From NCBI GenBank assembly GCA_958370785.1, contig CATXKN010000001.1:372001-436000 (forward strand): DNA of 64,000 nucleotides. Reading direction: 5' to 3'. The DNA is from an uncultured Collinsella sp. (lineage in GTDB: Bacteria; Actinomycetota; Coriobacteriia; Coriobacteriales; Coriobacteriaceae). The first letter of the stretch is position 1. Every line of letters starts with the position of its first letter. The notes under the pieces were generated by a model that ran no database searches, was not told the DNA's origin, and saw nothing but the letters and a program-made list of their open reading frames with translations. A program made the translations under genes and the position numbers. Positions 31,791 through 40,601 of this stretch are shown piece after piece.

Positions 31791-33491
31791 CTATTCGCCG
31801 GTGGGCGGTTGCGGTGCAGACGAGTTTTGGGTCGAGCCCTCGCCACCATCTTGACGCGGCTTGCGGGAACGGCGACGGCGACGGCGCTTCTGGCCCTGGT
31901 CGGCCGAACCCTCGCCACCACGATCTTCGCGCGACTCGCGTTCGTCGCGAGCAGCGCCGCGCGCGGCCTTGGCTGCCGCCCCTCCGCCATCTCCGGGGCG
32001 ACGGCGTGTGACCTTGACCTCGCCGTCCGAGACCTGATCGGCCACGGAGGGCACCGAGGGCTTTTGCTGCGTGCCCGAGGAATGGCGACGGCGCGGACGC
32101 GGGGCGCGCTCGTCATCGTTGCGCTGCTTGCCGCCCTTGTCGGCAGGCGTATCGGAACCCGAACCACCCTTGGGGGCGGCACCGGCTTCGCGAGCGGCTG
32201 CGGCGCGGAAGGCGTCCTCGCGCTCCTCGCTCGACAAATGGCGGCGGCGACGGCGCGTGGGATTCATGCCACCGCCGCGGTTTTGCTGCTGAGGCTGCTG
32301 GGCCTCGCGCTCGCGGGGGGAGTTCTTGCCTGCGGGAGCGGTCTCGCCGGCATCGACCGAACCCGAGCGCTTGCGGCGGCGACGTCCACCGGCAGCCTCC
32401 TCAGCCTCGGGTATCTCGGCCTTGCCGCGACCCTTACCGCGGCCGCGACCCTCGCTCTGGCTCTGACCGGCACGGGTATCGGCGTCCGCATCGCGACGGC
32501 GGCGCTTGGGCATCGTCGTCCCCGCCAGACGGTCGGCGCTCGACAGGCCATCGCCCACGTCGACGCCGTTCTCGCGATCGAGCTCCATAAGCGCCAGGCG
32601 CATCTCGGGCGACTCGATACGCTCGAGCACATCGCGCGTCACGCAGTCGGGGCGGCAGTTGCAGCCCTGCTCGGCGGCCTTCTTTTTGCAGCCCTCAGAG
32701 CAGGTCATGTCGGCCAGGTTGACCTTAAAGACTTTGCCGTTCTCCAGGCGCAACACCAGCTGCTCGCGCGGCGTGTCATATTCCTGGATGCGCGCCTTGC
32801 CAAGCGGCGTATCGATAAGCGTCTTCTTTTTGGGCGCGCGGCTCTTAAAGTCCTTGTACGCCTCGAACTCGTAGCGCAGGCAGCACATCAGGCGGCCGCA
32901 GACGCCGCTGATCTTGGACGAGTTGAGCGGCAGGTCCTGCTCTTTTGCCATGCGGATCGAAACCGGCTCAAACTGTCCGCCAAAGCGCGTGCAGCAGAGC
33001 TCCTGACCGCACTGGGCATAGCCACCCACCAGGCGGGTCTCGTCACGCACGCCGATCTGGCGCATGTCGACGCGAATGTGCAGCGTCGAGGACAGGTCCT
33101 TGACGAGCTGACGGAAATCGACGCGCTCCTCGGCGGCAAAGTAGAACACAGCCTTCTCGCCGCCGAACAGGTACTCGACGCCGACCGGCTTCATCTCGAG
33201 GTCGAGCTCCTTGACCAGGCGGCGGAAGTCGACCATGGCCTCATCGCCCTGGATGGCCAGGTCGTCGGCAAGCTGCAGGTCGATATCGCTCGCTACGCGC
33301 AACACGGGCTTGAGCGGCTGACCGATTTCGTCGAGCGGCACCTCGAAGGGATCGGCCGTGACCAGGCCGATCTCGGTTCCGCGCTCGGTGGAGCAGATAG
33401 CATAATCGGCCTCGAGGATATCCAGATCCTGTGGGTCGAACCACAGGTCGCGCGAGGCGTAGGTAAACTTAACGGGTACGACTAACGGCAT
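31791..33491 (-). CDS. ricT: PSP1-domain protein (RicT/YaaT) with a long low-complexity C-terminal tail
   Basis: The first 330 or so residues are RicT-like. The Cys-rich signatures CGQELCCTRFGG and KISGVCGRLMCCLRYE are intact; in Bacillus they help the RicAFT complex hold iron-sulfur clusters and act with RNase Y. A further Cys cluster (CSEGCKKKAAEQGCNC) follows. The remaining 235 residues are Arg/Gly/Ser/Glu/Pro-rich with many RRRR and RGRG runs, unlike the usual 275-residue RicT, and look disordered and nucleic-acid binding. Its start overlaps the holB end by ten bases, placing it in a tmk-holB-ricT operon as in many Gram-positives. Confidence 0.88.
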   Translation of the reverse strand: MPLVVPVKFTYASRDLWFDPQDLDILEADYAICSTERGTEIGLVTADPFEVPLDEIGQPLKPVLRVASDIDLQLADDLAIQGDEAMVDFRRLVKELDLEMKPVGVEYLFGGEKAVFYFAAEERVDFRQLVKDLSSTLHIRVDMRQIGVRDETRLVGGYAQCGQELCCTRFGGQFEPVSIRMAKEQDLPLNSSKISGVCGRLMCCLRYEFEAYKDFKSRAPKKKTLIDTPLGKARIQEYDTPREQLVLRLENGKVFKVNLADMTCSEGCKKKAAEQGCNCRPDCVTRDVLERIESPEMRLALMELDRENGVDVGDGLSSADRLAGTTMPKRRRRDADADTRAGQSQSEGRGRGKGRGKAEIPEAEEAAGGRRRRKRSGSVDAGETAPAGKNSPREREAQQPQQQNRGGGMNPTRRRRRHLSSEEREDAFRAAAAREAGAAPKGGSGSDTPADKGGKQRNDDERAPRPRRRHSSGTQQKPSVPSVADQVSDGEVKVTRRRPGDGGGAAAKAARGAARDERESREDRGGEGSADQGQKRRRRRRSRKPRQDGGEGSTQNSSAPQPPTGE

Positions 33492-34609
33492 TTCAGTGCC
33501 TTCCTGATATCGAACAGCATGACCTCGATGGCCAGCTGGGGAGTAACGTTTCTGGCGATGTTGTGCTCGGCAGTTGCGACCGCCTCGAGCGCCTGGGTGG
33601 CACCCGCAACATTCGTCGCCGCGGCAAGCCGCCCGATCGTGTCGCGCACGTCCTCGTTCACAACGTCTGCCGCCTCATCCTGAAGCGTCAGCAGCACGTC
33701 GCGCATGAGCGTCCGCGCGCTCGCCAGCGCTTCCATGATACCCGAACGCTCGCGCGCGTTGAGTTCGCGCTTGTTGCGGTCCTCAAGCTGCTTCAATGCT
33801 CCACGCGACAGGTAGTCGGCATTTTGCTCGAGCACCTTTTCCTGCGTGGACTTGACCTCGGCGAGCGGCGCCTTGACGGCGACAATGAGCGACTTGGCGC
33901 GACTGAGCACATCGGCCTCGTCGGCGGCAATGAGCGAGTCGATGGCACGGACCATCTGGCGACGGGCGTCCTGGCGCTCGGCGCTCTTGAGGAACTCGAT
34001 ACCACGCGTGGGGCTTCCCGCCACAGCGACGGCCATGCGACAACGCGCGATATCCTGGCCCGTCGCGCGGCTCACGGCCTGCGCGGCCACAGTGGGCGAC
34101 ACCAGCCGAAACGGTACGCACTGGCAGCGGCTCACGATGGTGGGCAGCATCACGTCGGCCGAGGTGCCCAACAGGATGAACATGACGCCCTCGGGCGGTT
34201 CCTCGAGCGTTTTGAGCAGCGCGTTGGCGGTGTTGGCGCGCAGCTGCTCGGCACGGTCGATGATGTAAACCTTTGCCTTGGCGCGGATGGGCGCCAAGGG
34301 CACGTCGTCGAGTAGCTCGCGGGTCTGGGCGATGAGGTAGCCCGTAGCGCTTTCGGGCGTGTAATAGTGCACGTCGGGGTGCGTATGGCGGGCGACGCGT
34401 ACGCAGCTGTCGCACGAGCCACAGCCGTCCTGCTCGCACAGGAATGCCTGGGCAAGTGCCCATGCGGCGTCTAGCTTACCGGCACCGGGCGCGCCCAAGA
34501 ACAGGTAGGCGTGCGATGCGCGGCCGCTTGCGATGGCGTTGGTCAAAAAGTCGCGCACGCGCTGTTGGGTGTCGAGCTTGGCCAGCAGGCTTGTCTGCGC
34601 GGGGGCCAT
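33482..34609 (-). CDS. holB: DNA polymerase III delta-prime subunit
   Basis: The delta-prime subunit is part of the clamp loader. The protein (about 376 residues from the ATG at 34609, two bases past the tmk stop, with GAGG upstream) has a Walker A-like GAPGAGK, the zinc-binding block CEQDGCGSCDSCVRVARHTHPD in the first domain, KVYIIDRAEQLRANTANALLKTLEEPP and ILLGTSADVMLPTIVSRCQ. Gene order tmk-holB-ricT is widely conserved. Confidence 0.93.
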   Translation of the reverse strand: MAPAQTSLLAKLDTQQRVRDFLTNAIASGRASHAYLFLGAPGAGKLDAAWALAQAFLCEQDGCGSCDSCVRVARHTHPDVHYYTPESATGYLIAQTRELLDDVPLAPIRAKAKVYIIDRAEQLRANTANALLKTLEEPPEGVMFILLGTSADVMLPTIVSRCQCVPFRLVSPTVAAQAVSRATGQDIARCRMAVAVAGSPTRGIEFLKSAERQDARRQMVRAIDSLIAADEADVLSRAKSLIVAVKAPLAEVKSTQEKVLEQNADYLSRGALKQLEDRNKRELNARERSGIMEALASARTLMRDVLLTLQDEAADVVNEDVRDTIGRLAAATNVAGATQALEAVATAEHNIARNVTPQLAIEVMLFDIRKALKCR

Positions 34610-34610
34610 G

Positions 34611-35294
34611 TTACTCAGCCTCCTGGGCAAGCGCGGCGGCGACGGCATCTTGGGGAATGTCGAGACCGTACGCGCGAACCAGCTCGACCGTTTGCGTGAA
34701 GACGTCTGCGATCGACGCAGTGGCGTCGATGAGCTTTACGCGGTCTGGCTCCTCGGCAGCAATTGCGCAAAATCCCTGGTAGACACGCTCCTGGAAGGCC
34801 ATGCCCTTGGCCTCCATGCGGTCTGCCGCACCACGGGCGGCCATGCGCAGCGCCGCCTGCTCGGGCGTGATGTGATAGACGAGCGTGAGCGCCGGATGCG
34901 TACCGGCGACAGCCAGGTTGTTGGCATCGCGCACCATCTGACGGTCGAGGCCATCGGCAAACGCCTGATAGCAGGTCGTGGAATCGTAGAAACGGTCGCA
35001 CAGGACCACCTTGCCGGCAGCGAGGGCAGGCGCGATGACTTCGTGCACCAGCTGGGCACGCGCGGCCTCGTAGAGCAGCAGCTCGCAGGTGTCGCCCATC
35101 GCCGTATTGGCGGGGTCGAGCAGCAGGGCGCGAATCTTTTCGCTGATGGCGGTGCCGCCCGGCTCGCGCAGAGTTACGACCTGATAGCCAGCGAGGTCGA
35201 GCGCGCGGGCCAGCAGGCGCGCCTGCGTGGACTTGCCGGCGCCATCGACGCCCTCGAGCGTGATAAAGCTATGTTGAGCGGGCTCAAAAGCCAT
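34611..35294 (-). CDS. tmk: Thymidylate kinase
   Basis: Thymidylate kinase makes dTDP from dTMP. The 227-residue protein has the P-loop LEGVDGAGKSTQARLLA, the LREPGGTAISEKIR substrate motif and the DRFYDSTTCYQAFADGLDR lid region. It heads the tmk-holB-ricT group and ends two bases before the holB start codon. Confidence 0.95.
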   Translation of the reverse strand: MAFEPAQHSFITLEGVDGAGKSTQARLLARALDLAGYQVVTLREPGGTAISEKIRALLLDPANTAMGDTCELLLYEAARAQLVHEVIAPALAAGKVVLCDRFYDSTTCYQAFADGLDRQMVRDANNLAVAGTHPALTLVYHITPEQAALRMAARGAADRMEAKGMAFQERVYQGFCAIAAEEPDRVKLIDATASIADVFTQTVELVRAYGLDIPQDAVAAALAQEAE

Positions 35295-35374
35295 GGGCGC
35301 AGTCCCTTCCTACAAGGCGCGAAAATGCAAGTTATAGCAACCAAGCCATGATACCCCAGGGGCAGGGGCTAGGT

Positions 35375-35428
35375 GGCAGTTAGGAACGTTCCCAAAGTGC
35401 CGGCAGAAAAGGAACGTCCCCAACTGCC
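35375..35428. repeat. Element A copy 2: short inverted repeat
   Basis: The arms GGCAGTTAGGAACGTTCC (35375-35392) and GGAACGTCCCCAACTGCC (35411-35428) pair at 16 of 18 positions. They share the GGGGACGTTC core with the element at 3489-3668. Element C copy 1 lies 11 bases to the right. Confidence 0.7.
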
Positions 35429-35439
35429 GACCCTTTAAG

Positions 35440-35502
35440 TTGCGGTGAAATAGGGACTGAATACGCCTTCTAGCAGCAAATACAATCCCTATTTCACCGC
35501 AA
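35440..35502. repeat. Element C copy 1: 17 bp stem, 29-base loop
   Basis: TTGCGGTGAAATAGGGA (35440-35456) and its perfect complement (35486-35502) enclose 29 bases. The copy at 37822-37884 has the same stem and loop length, with a similar loop sequence. It ends just before the serine hydrolase stop and could act as a transcription barrier as well as a repeat. Confidence 0.82.
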
Positions 35503-35503
35503 G

Positions 35504-36577
35504 TTAGGAGTGGGCGCGAGCGTTGATGGCGAAAGAAATGTCACGCTCGAGGGCTAAGGCCTGTTCGCGTTCGAGGTCTTGGGTGAGGATTGCCAACACG
35601 TAAGGGCGCTCGGCGTAGACGATTGCGGCATCGTGCTGAGCATTCGCCAGGCCGCCCGTTTTGTGCGCGACCAAAACGCCGCCGGGAACGCCCTCGACAA
35701 TACCGCGTGCGTCTTCCTGCGCCAGCAGATATCCGCGCGCTCGCTCGCACAGCCCGGGCGTCGCGATTGTCCCCGCCGCCAGTCGCTGCAACACGGCCGC
35801 AGCATCACGGGCGCTCGTATAGTTCTCGCGACCCTGTGCCTGGGCATCGGTGTCCATCATCAGACGAGCGAGCACGGTCTGGGTCAGTCCCAATGCGGCA
35901 CACGTTTCGTTGACCGTATCCATTCCAAGCCTGCCGATAACAAGGTTCGCTGCCACGTTATCGCTCTGGGCGATCATGGCGTGCAGCAGCTCGTCAATAC
36001 TGTACGATACACCCGCGCCGCGCGACTGAATGTTGCCGCTGCCACCCACGATATCCTGTTGCGTTACCGTTATCTGCTCGTCGAGGGACAGCTCGCCCGC
36101 CGTCACGGCCTCGAGCGCACAAGCGAGAATGGGAAGCTTGATGATGCTTGCCGCCACACGTCGTGCGTCCGGCGCCACAGCGACTTCACCATCGAGCGAC
36201 GCGAACGTTTGAGGATCAAGTGCCACAGCATAGACCGAGGTAGACCCACCATACGGCTCAACAAGGGCTTCGATATCTTGCTGAAGGCCGGCAATCCAAG
36301 AAGTCTGGGAGACAGCTTCCGTCTTTTGAGCGGACGGATGATTCGCTTTTTGTTTGGCAAGGACAGCGGAGCTCTCAGCCTCGTTGCAGCGCGCGGCACA
36401 GCCGCCGAGACTCATCACCGAGGCAAGCGCTCCGGTCAACATCCCGGCACAAAACACTCGACGCGAGCAATCGCGCGCAGCGAGGGGCGCATCCCCCGGC
36501 GAGAACCGGAACGCCTCCACGTTGTCGCCGCCACCCCGACCTTGCTCGCCGCAGTACACAGACTCACTCCCCACCAT
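35504..36577 (-). CDS. Beta-lactamase-like serine hydrolase lipoprotein
   Basis: This exported protein of 357 residues has a lipobox at LGGC (Cys60) after an unusually long N-terminus, and the class A beta-lactamase fold: Ser144-x-x-Lys147 (SIIK), Ser205-Asp-Asn207, and Lys306-Thr-Gly308. Glu251 (ENYTSARD) lies where the omega-loop Glu of class A enzymes occurs. The motifs are complete, so catalysis is plausible, but many Gram-positive serine hydrolases of this kind act on cell-wall peptides instead of beta-lactams. A downstream methionine may be the true start, since residues 1-40 are not typical of a signal peptide. Confidence 0.85.
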   Translation of the reverse strand: MVGSESVYCGEQGRGGGDNVEAFRFSPGDAPLAARDCSRRVFCAGMLTGALASVMSLGGCAARCNEAESSAVLAKQKANHPSAQKTEAVSQTSWIAGLQQDIEALVEPYGGSTSVYAVALDPQTFASLDGEVAVAPDARRVAASIIKLPILACALEAVTAGELSLDEQITVTQQDIVGGSGNIQSRGAGVSYSIDELLHAMIAQSDNVAANLVIGRLGMDTVNETCAALGLTQTVLARLMMDTDAQAQGRENYTSARDAAAVLQRLAAGTIATPGLCERARGYLLAQEDARGIVEGVPGGVLVAHKTGGLANAQHDAAIVYAERPYVLAILTQDLEREQALALERDISFAINARAHS

Positions 36578-36760
36578 CGCATTCTACCGAGCCGTCGATA
36601 AACGGCCGCGCCGGACACCCAGCATGCCGCACTCATTGTGACGCATGCGACAGGGCTTGCGCGGCACGACTGTCCTCACATAACCAGTTGGGTCGGCGCG
36701 GCCCAACCGCACCTGAACCACCTTATAATCTAGCCAACACATCGAGTGGAAGGAACCATC

Positions 36761-37801
36761 ATGCCCCGGTTTTGTGCCCATTGCGGCAAGCTTCTGAAAG
36801 ACGACGAGCGTTTTTGCACCAGCTGCGGAACGCCGGTAATCGATAATGGCCAGGCCTCTCAGTCGCAAGAGGATGCGCAGGCAGCCGAACATGCCGCCGC
36901 GTCCGATGCCGCCTTCGACACCGCCGCGACCACGGTTCAGTCTGCGCAGCAGCCCACGGCGGCTCAGCCCCAGCAGGCGGACGTGACCGTGCAGTCCGCT
37001 CATCAGCCCGCGCCCGCTCCCCAGCCCGAAGTTGGCACGACGCAGCAATGGGCGGCGGCCAACGCCGCGGCTCAGCAACCCATTCCGACCGCTGCTCCGC
37101 AGGCCGGTGCGCCCACTGCCCCCAAAAACAACAACGCCCTGCTCATCGGCATCATCGCCGCGCTAGTCGTCGTGATTATCGCGTTGGTCGTGTTCTTTAT
37201 GATCAAGCCCTTCGATAAGGGTGCCGACGATTCCAAAGGCACGACGATCGAAAAGGTCAAAATCGACCACGACGACGATGACGTCTCCGTTAAGGGCGAC
37301 CCCAACAAGTTTGACGATGATGACGATGACGTCCACGATGCCGCCACCATCAGCGAGCAGAACGTCTACGACCAGCTGAGCTCCTACTACAGCAGGCTCT
37401 CCGATCTTGACCAGCAGGTCCGCGACTGCGCCACCACGTTTAACACGTGCTATCTCAAGGATGACCGCAGCTCGCGTCAGTCGGCCAGCGATGCCGCCGA
37501 GGCGCTCGAGGATCAGATCGACGACCTGAAGGACGAGGTCGAGGACCTGGACGTTCCCATCGACTCGCAGAATTACGGCTCGTGGAAAGACATCATCACG
37601 CTCTACGACGATCTGGAGAATCGCATCGACGTGATTTGCGATGCCTGGGAGATCAGCCTTGAGTACTCCAGCCCCGCCAACCACAAGGACGAGATCGTGG
37701 CGCCGCTGGCGCGCGACAACGTAGCGGGCACCAACGACAACAAATACCGTCTGGACTTTGAGGACCGCTACCCCGGCGCCGCACCCGTCGAGGTGAAGTA
37801 A
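36761..37801 (+). CDS. Zinc-ribbon membrane protein
   Basis: The 346-residue protein begins with a zinc ribbon (CAHCGKLL and CTSCGTPV, four Cys in two pairs). A Gln/Ala/Pro-rich linker and one membrane segment (ALLIGIIAALVVVIIALVVF) follow. The outside part starts with acidic runs (KIDHDDDDV and FDDDDDDV) and continues with coiled-coil-like helices (LSDLDQQVRDC and EALEDQIDDLKDEVEDLDV). The start at 36761 has AAGGA upstream. Zinc-ribbon-TM proteins of this layout are common in Firmicutes and Coriobacteriia, with unknown function; the charged outside part suggests cation or peptidoglycan contact. Confidence 0.8.
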   Translation: MPRFCAHCGKLLKDDERFCTSCGTPVIDNGQASQSQEDAQAAEHAAASDAAFDTAATTVQSAQQPTAAQPQQADVTVQSAHQPAPAPQPEVGTTQQWAAANAAAQQPIPTAAPQAGAPTAPKNNNALLIGIIAALVVVIIALVVFFMIKPFDKGADDSKGTTIEKVKIDHDDDDVSVKGDPNKFDDDDDDVHDAATISEQNVYDQLSSYYSRLSDLDQQVRDCATTFNTCYLKDDRSSRQSASDAAEALEDQIDDLKDEVEDLDVPIDSQNYGSWKDIITLYDDLENRIDVICDAWEISLEYSSPANHKDEIVAPLARDNVAGTNDNKYRLDFEDRYPGAAPVEVK

Positions 37802-37821
37802 TCCCAACAAATGATCAAAAC

Positions 37822-37884
37822 TTGCGGTGAAATAGGGATTGATTAGGCCTTTTACCAGCAAAAACAGTCCCTATTTCACCGCAA
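37822..37884. repeat. Element C copy 2
   Basis: This is the same 17 bp perfect stem (TTGCGGTGAAATAGGGA) and 29-base loop as the copy at 35440-35502. It lies 21 bases after the zinc-ribbon gene and faces the topoisomerase gene, so it may also end transcription from both sides. Confidence 0.82.
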
Positions 37885-37891
37885 CTTAGAA

Positions 37892-37933
37892 GTGGGGCCG
37901 GACGCGCATTTGCATCTGCGCGCCCGGCCCCGC
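37892..37933 (-). terminator. GC-rich hairpin after the topoisomerase gene
   Basis: The arms GTGGGGCCGGACGCGCA and TGCGCGCCCGGCCCCGCC can pair with small mismatches. There is no T-run, so termination is uncertain. Confidence 0.5.
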
Positions 37934-37952
37934 CGTATCTATATGTGCTCGG

Positions 37953-40547
37953 TTACTTGTCGGCAGCGGTCTTTTTGGTAGTCGACTTCTTGGTAGTCGT
38001 CTTTTTGGCGGTCGTCTTTTTGGCCGCCGTGGTCTTCTTGGCCGCGGTCGTCTTCTTCGCCGTGCTCGCCTTGGTCGCAGTCTTGCGGCCGCGGGCGGGC
38101 TTCTTCTCCTTGGTCGGGCAGTCCATGTTGACGCAGATGCGCCACGGGCCGCGCGCCGTGTTGACCACCACGATGGGGGCGCCGCACTCGGGACAGGTCT
38201 CGCCCGTCGCCTCGAGCTTGCCACGCGCCGGCAGCGGATAGCTCACGCCGCAGTCGTCGTAGTTGGTGCAGCGGATAAAGCGCTTGCCGCTCTTTTCGCT
38301 CTTGTGCGCAATCAGGTCGCCATGGCGTCCTGCCTCGGCGCACACCTTGCACTCGCCCACCTTAAGGTCGGGCTCGTAGTTGGTGGGGCACGTGGGGTTC
38401 ACGCAAATCTCGAAGGCCTTCTGGCGGAACGGCTGGCACTTGATACGCGGCGCGCCGCACTCGGGGCACACGGCCGCCTCGCCCTCGAGCGGGCTTACCT
38501 TGACGCCGCTCGGCACCGGATAGGTCACGTCGCAGTCGGGCCAGCCCATGCAGCCGATAAAGCTGCCGCGAGTCTTGGCGCTCGTCTTCATAACCAGGTC
38601 CTTGCCGCACTTGGGGCAGGCACCCACGCGCGCATCGGCCGTAACGGCGTCGCTGATGGCGTCGCCCAGCTCCTGCGTGTGCTTGAGCAGCTCGTCGAGC
38701 ACGCCAGCCAGCAGCGCGCGCGAGTGCGTCACGACATGCTCTTCGGTATCCTCGCCGCGCTCCACACGGGTCATATCGCCATCGAGCTCGCTGGTCATAT
38801 CGGGGCTCGTGATGCGCGGGGCAAACTGCGTCAGCGCGTCGATGATGGCGATGCCCAGCTGGCTCGGCTCAACGGGATCGTTTTTGAGATAGCGCACGGC
38901 ATACAGGCGCTCGATGATGCTCGCGCGCGTGGACTTGGTGCCCAGGCCGCGCTTCTCCATCTCCTGCACGAGCTTACCCTGGCTGTAGCGCGCGGGCGGC
39001 TCGGTCTGCTTGGCCTCGAGCTTAATGTCAAACACGTCGACCGTATCGCCTTGCTCCAGCGGCGGCATCTGCTCATCGCGCTTGAGTCCATACGGGTACG
39101 CCTCGCGGAAACCCGGGATCACGAGCACGTCGCCCGAGGCCACGAACGGCTCGCCGTTGACGTCGAGCTCGAGCTTGGTATTCTCGATGGTCGCGGGCCC
39201 CATAAGCGTCGCCAGGAAGCGACGGGCGATGAGGTCGTAGAGCTTGCGCTGGCCGCCGTCGAGCGTGGACGGATCGCCCTCGCCCGTGGGATAGATAGGC
39301 GGGTGGTCGGTGGTCTCGACCTTGCCGCGCGTGGGCTTCATGGGACCGGCGAGCACCTTTTTGCACACGGGTGCCAGCGCCGGGTTGATCTTTGCCAGGT
39401 CGCTCACCACGGCGCCCAGATCGAGCGTCGCGGGGTACACGGTATTGTCGACACGCGGGTAGCTGATGAGACCGGCCATGTAGAGGGACTCGGCGATGCG
39501 CATCGTACGCGCAGGCGAGATGCCCTCGGCCGCGGCGGCAGCCTGCAGCGAGGTGGTCGCAAACGGCGTGGGCGGCTGCTGCTTGCGCGAGCGTTTGGTC
39601 ACCGCGGCGACGGTTGCCGTCGTAACGCCGTCGACGTGGCCGTACGCCGTCTCGGCAGCATCCTTGTCGGTAAAGCGCGCCGTTTTGTGCGCAATCTTAA
39701 AGCGACCATCCTCGGCAGCACCCTGCGCGGCGCCCATGCCGCGAATCTGCCAATAGTCCTCGGGCACAAACGCCATGCGCTCGCGCTCGCGCTCGACCAC
39801 CAGGGCAAGCGTCGGCGTCTGCACGCGGCCGGCGGAACGCACGTTGCCAAAGCCGCCAAACTTGGCGAGCGTCAGGTAGCGCGTGAGCACCGCGCCCCAA
39901 ATGAGGTCGATGTGCTGACGGCTCTCGCCGGCGTCGGCCAGGTTCTGGTCGAGCGAGACAAGGTTATCGAAGGCCTGCGTGATCTCGGCCTTGGTAAACG
40001 AAGAGTACTGGGCGCGGGCAACCGGCAAGTCCGGCGCAACCTCGCGCACCTTGTTGAGAGCGTCCGAGCCGATCAGCTCGCCCTCGCGGTCGAAGTCCGT
40101 GGCGATAATGACGCTGTCGGACTTTTTGGCGAGGTTCTTGAGCGAACGAATGAGCTCCTTCTCGGCCGGTAGCTTAATGACGGGCGCCCAGGTGAGGTAA
40201 GGCAGGCTCTCGAGCTTCCAGCCCTTGATGGAAATGCCATCGGCAAGGAACGGCTTGCGCTTGGTGTCGTACGGCGGGCGGGCCAGGCCATCGGGCATAT
40301 CGGCCGGCAGCATCTCGCCGTCCTCGGTCACCGAATACCAACCCAGTTTTTTATCGAACAGCACGCTGTCGCAAAAATCGGGCGCCAGGATGTGACCGGC
40401 AAGGCCGATGGTCACGCACTCCTCGCCCTTCCACTCAAAACGGTAGATGGCGGTGTTATACACCTTGTCCTTTTTGGGCTTACCCGTGGACAGACGCTCG
40501 GCGATCTGACGCGCGGCGTCGTTTTTCTCGGCGATGATGAGCTTCAA
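37953..40547 (-). CDS. Type IA DNA topoisomerase with zinc ribbons and Lys/Thr-rich tail
   Basis: This enzyme relaxes or decatenates DNA through a single-strand break. The TOPRIM domain shows Glu7 (AEKN) and Asp151-Phe-Asp153 with Glu157 (DFDREGE). The catalytic Tyr is Tyr363 in LISYPRVDN, where Thr is more usual before the Asp. Three or four Cys-rich zinc ribbons follow (CPKCGKDLV, CPECGAPRIKC, CKVCAEAGRHG, CPECGAPIVV). The tail is about 35 residues of K/T/A repeats (AKKTTAAKKTTAAKKTTAKK), typical of DNA-compacting tails of actinobacteria. The architecture is of the topoisomerase III/TopB-like group; a TopA role is not excluded. Confidence 0.9.
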   Translation of the reverse strand: MKLIIAEKNDAARQIAERLSTGKPKKDKVYNTAIYRFEWKGEECVTIGLAGHILAPDFCDSVLFDKKLGWYSVTEDGEMLPADMPDGLARPPYDTKRKPFLADGISIKGWKLESLPYLTWAPVIKLPAEKELIRSLKNLAKKSDSVIIATDFDREGELIGSDALNKVREVAPDLPVARAQYSSFTKAEITQAFDNLVSLDQNLADAGESRQHIDLIWGAVLTRYLTLAKFGGFGNVRSAGRVQTPTLALVVERERERMAFVPEDYWQIRGMGAAQGAAEDGRFKIAHKTARFTDKDAAETAYGHVDGVTTATVAAVTKRSRKQQPPTPFATTSLQAAAAAEGISPARTMRIAESLYMAGLISYPRVDNTVYPATLDLGAVVSDLAKINPALAPVCKKVLAGPMKPTRGKVETTDHPPIYPTGEGDPSTLDGGQRKLYDLIARRFLATLMGPATIENTKLELDVNGEPFVASGDVLVIPGFREAYPYGLKRDEQMPPLEQGDTVDVFDIKLEAKQTEPPARYSQGKLVQEMEKRGLGTKSTRASIIERLYAVRYLKNDPVEPSQLGIAIIDALTQFAPRITSPDMTSELDGDMTRVERGEDTEEHVVTHSRALLAGVLDELLKHTQELGDAISDAVTADARVGACPKCGKDLVMKTSAKTRGSFIGCMGWPDCDVTYPVPSGVKVSPLEGEAAVCPECGAPRIKCQPFRQKAFEICVNPTCPTNYEPDLKVGECKVCAEAGRHGDLIAHKSEKSGKRFIRCTNYDDCGVSYPLPARGKLEATGETCPECGAPIVVVNTARGPWRICVNMDCPTKEKKPARGRKTATKASTAKKTTAAKKTTAAKKTTAKKTTTKKSTTKKTAADK

Positions 40548-40601
40548 AAGAGGCTCCTATCTCGTATCTCTGCGGCTACGCCCGCCCGTATGGCGGCCGA
40601 C

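Noticed and set aside
31782..33485. A 567-codon open frame on the plus strand opposite ricT
   Set aside because: It mirrors the ricT gene, has no ribosome site and encodes low-complexity Ala/Arg/Leu sequence, which is the usual shadow of a GC-rich gene.
35504..36577. Calling the serine hydrolase an antibiotic resistance gene
   Set aside because: The motifs are those of class A-like enzymes, but the lipoprotein form and lack of close similarity that I can verify do not support a resistance claim.
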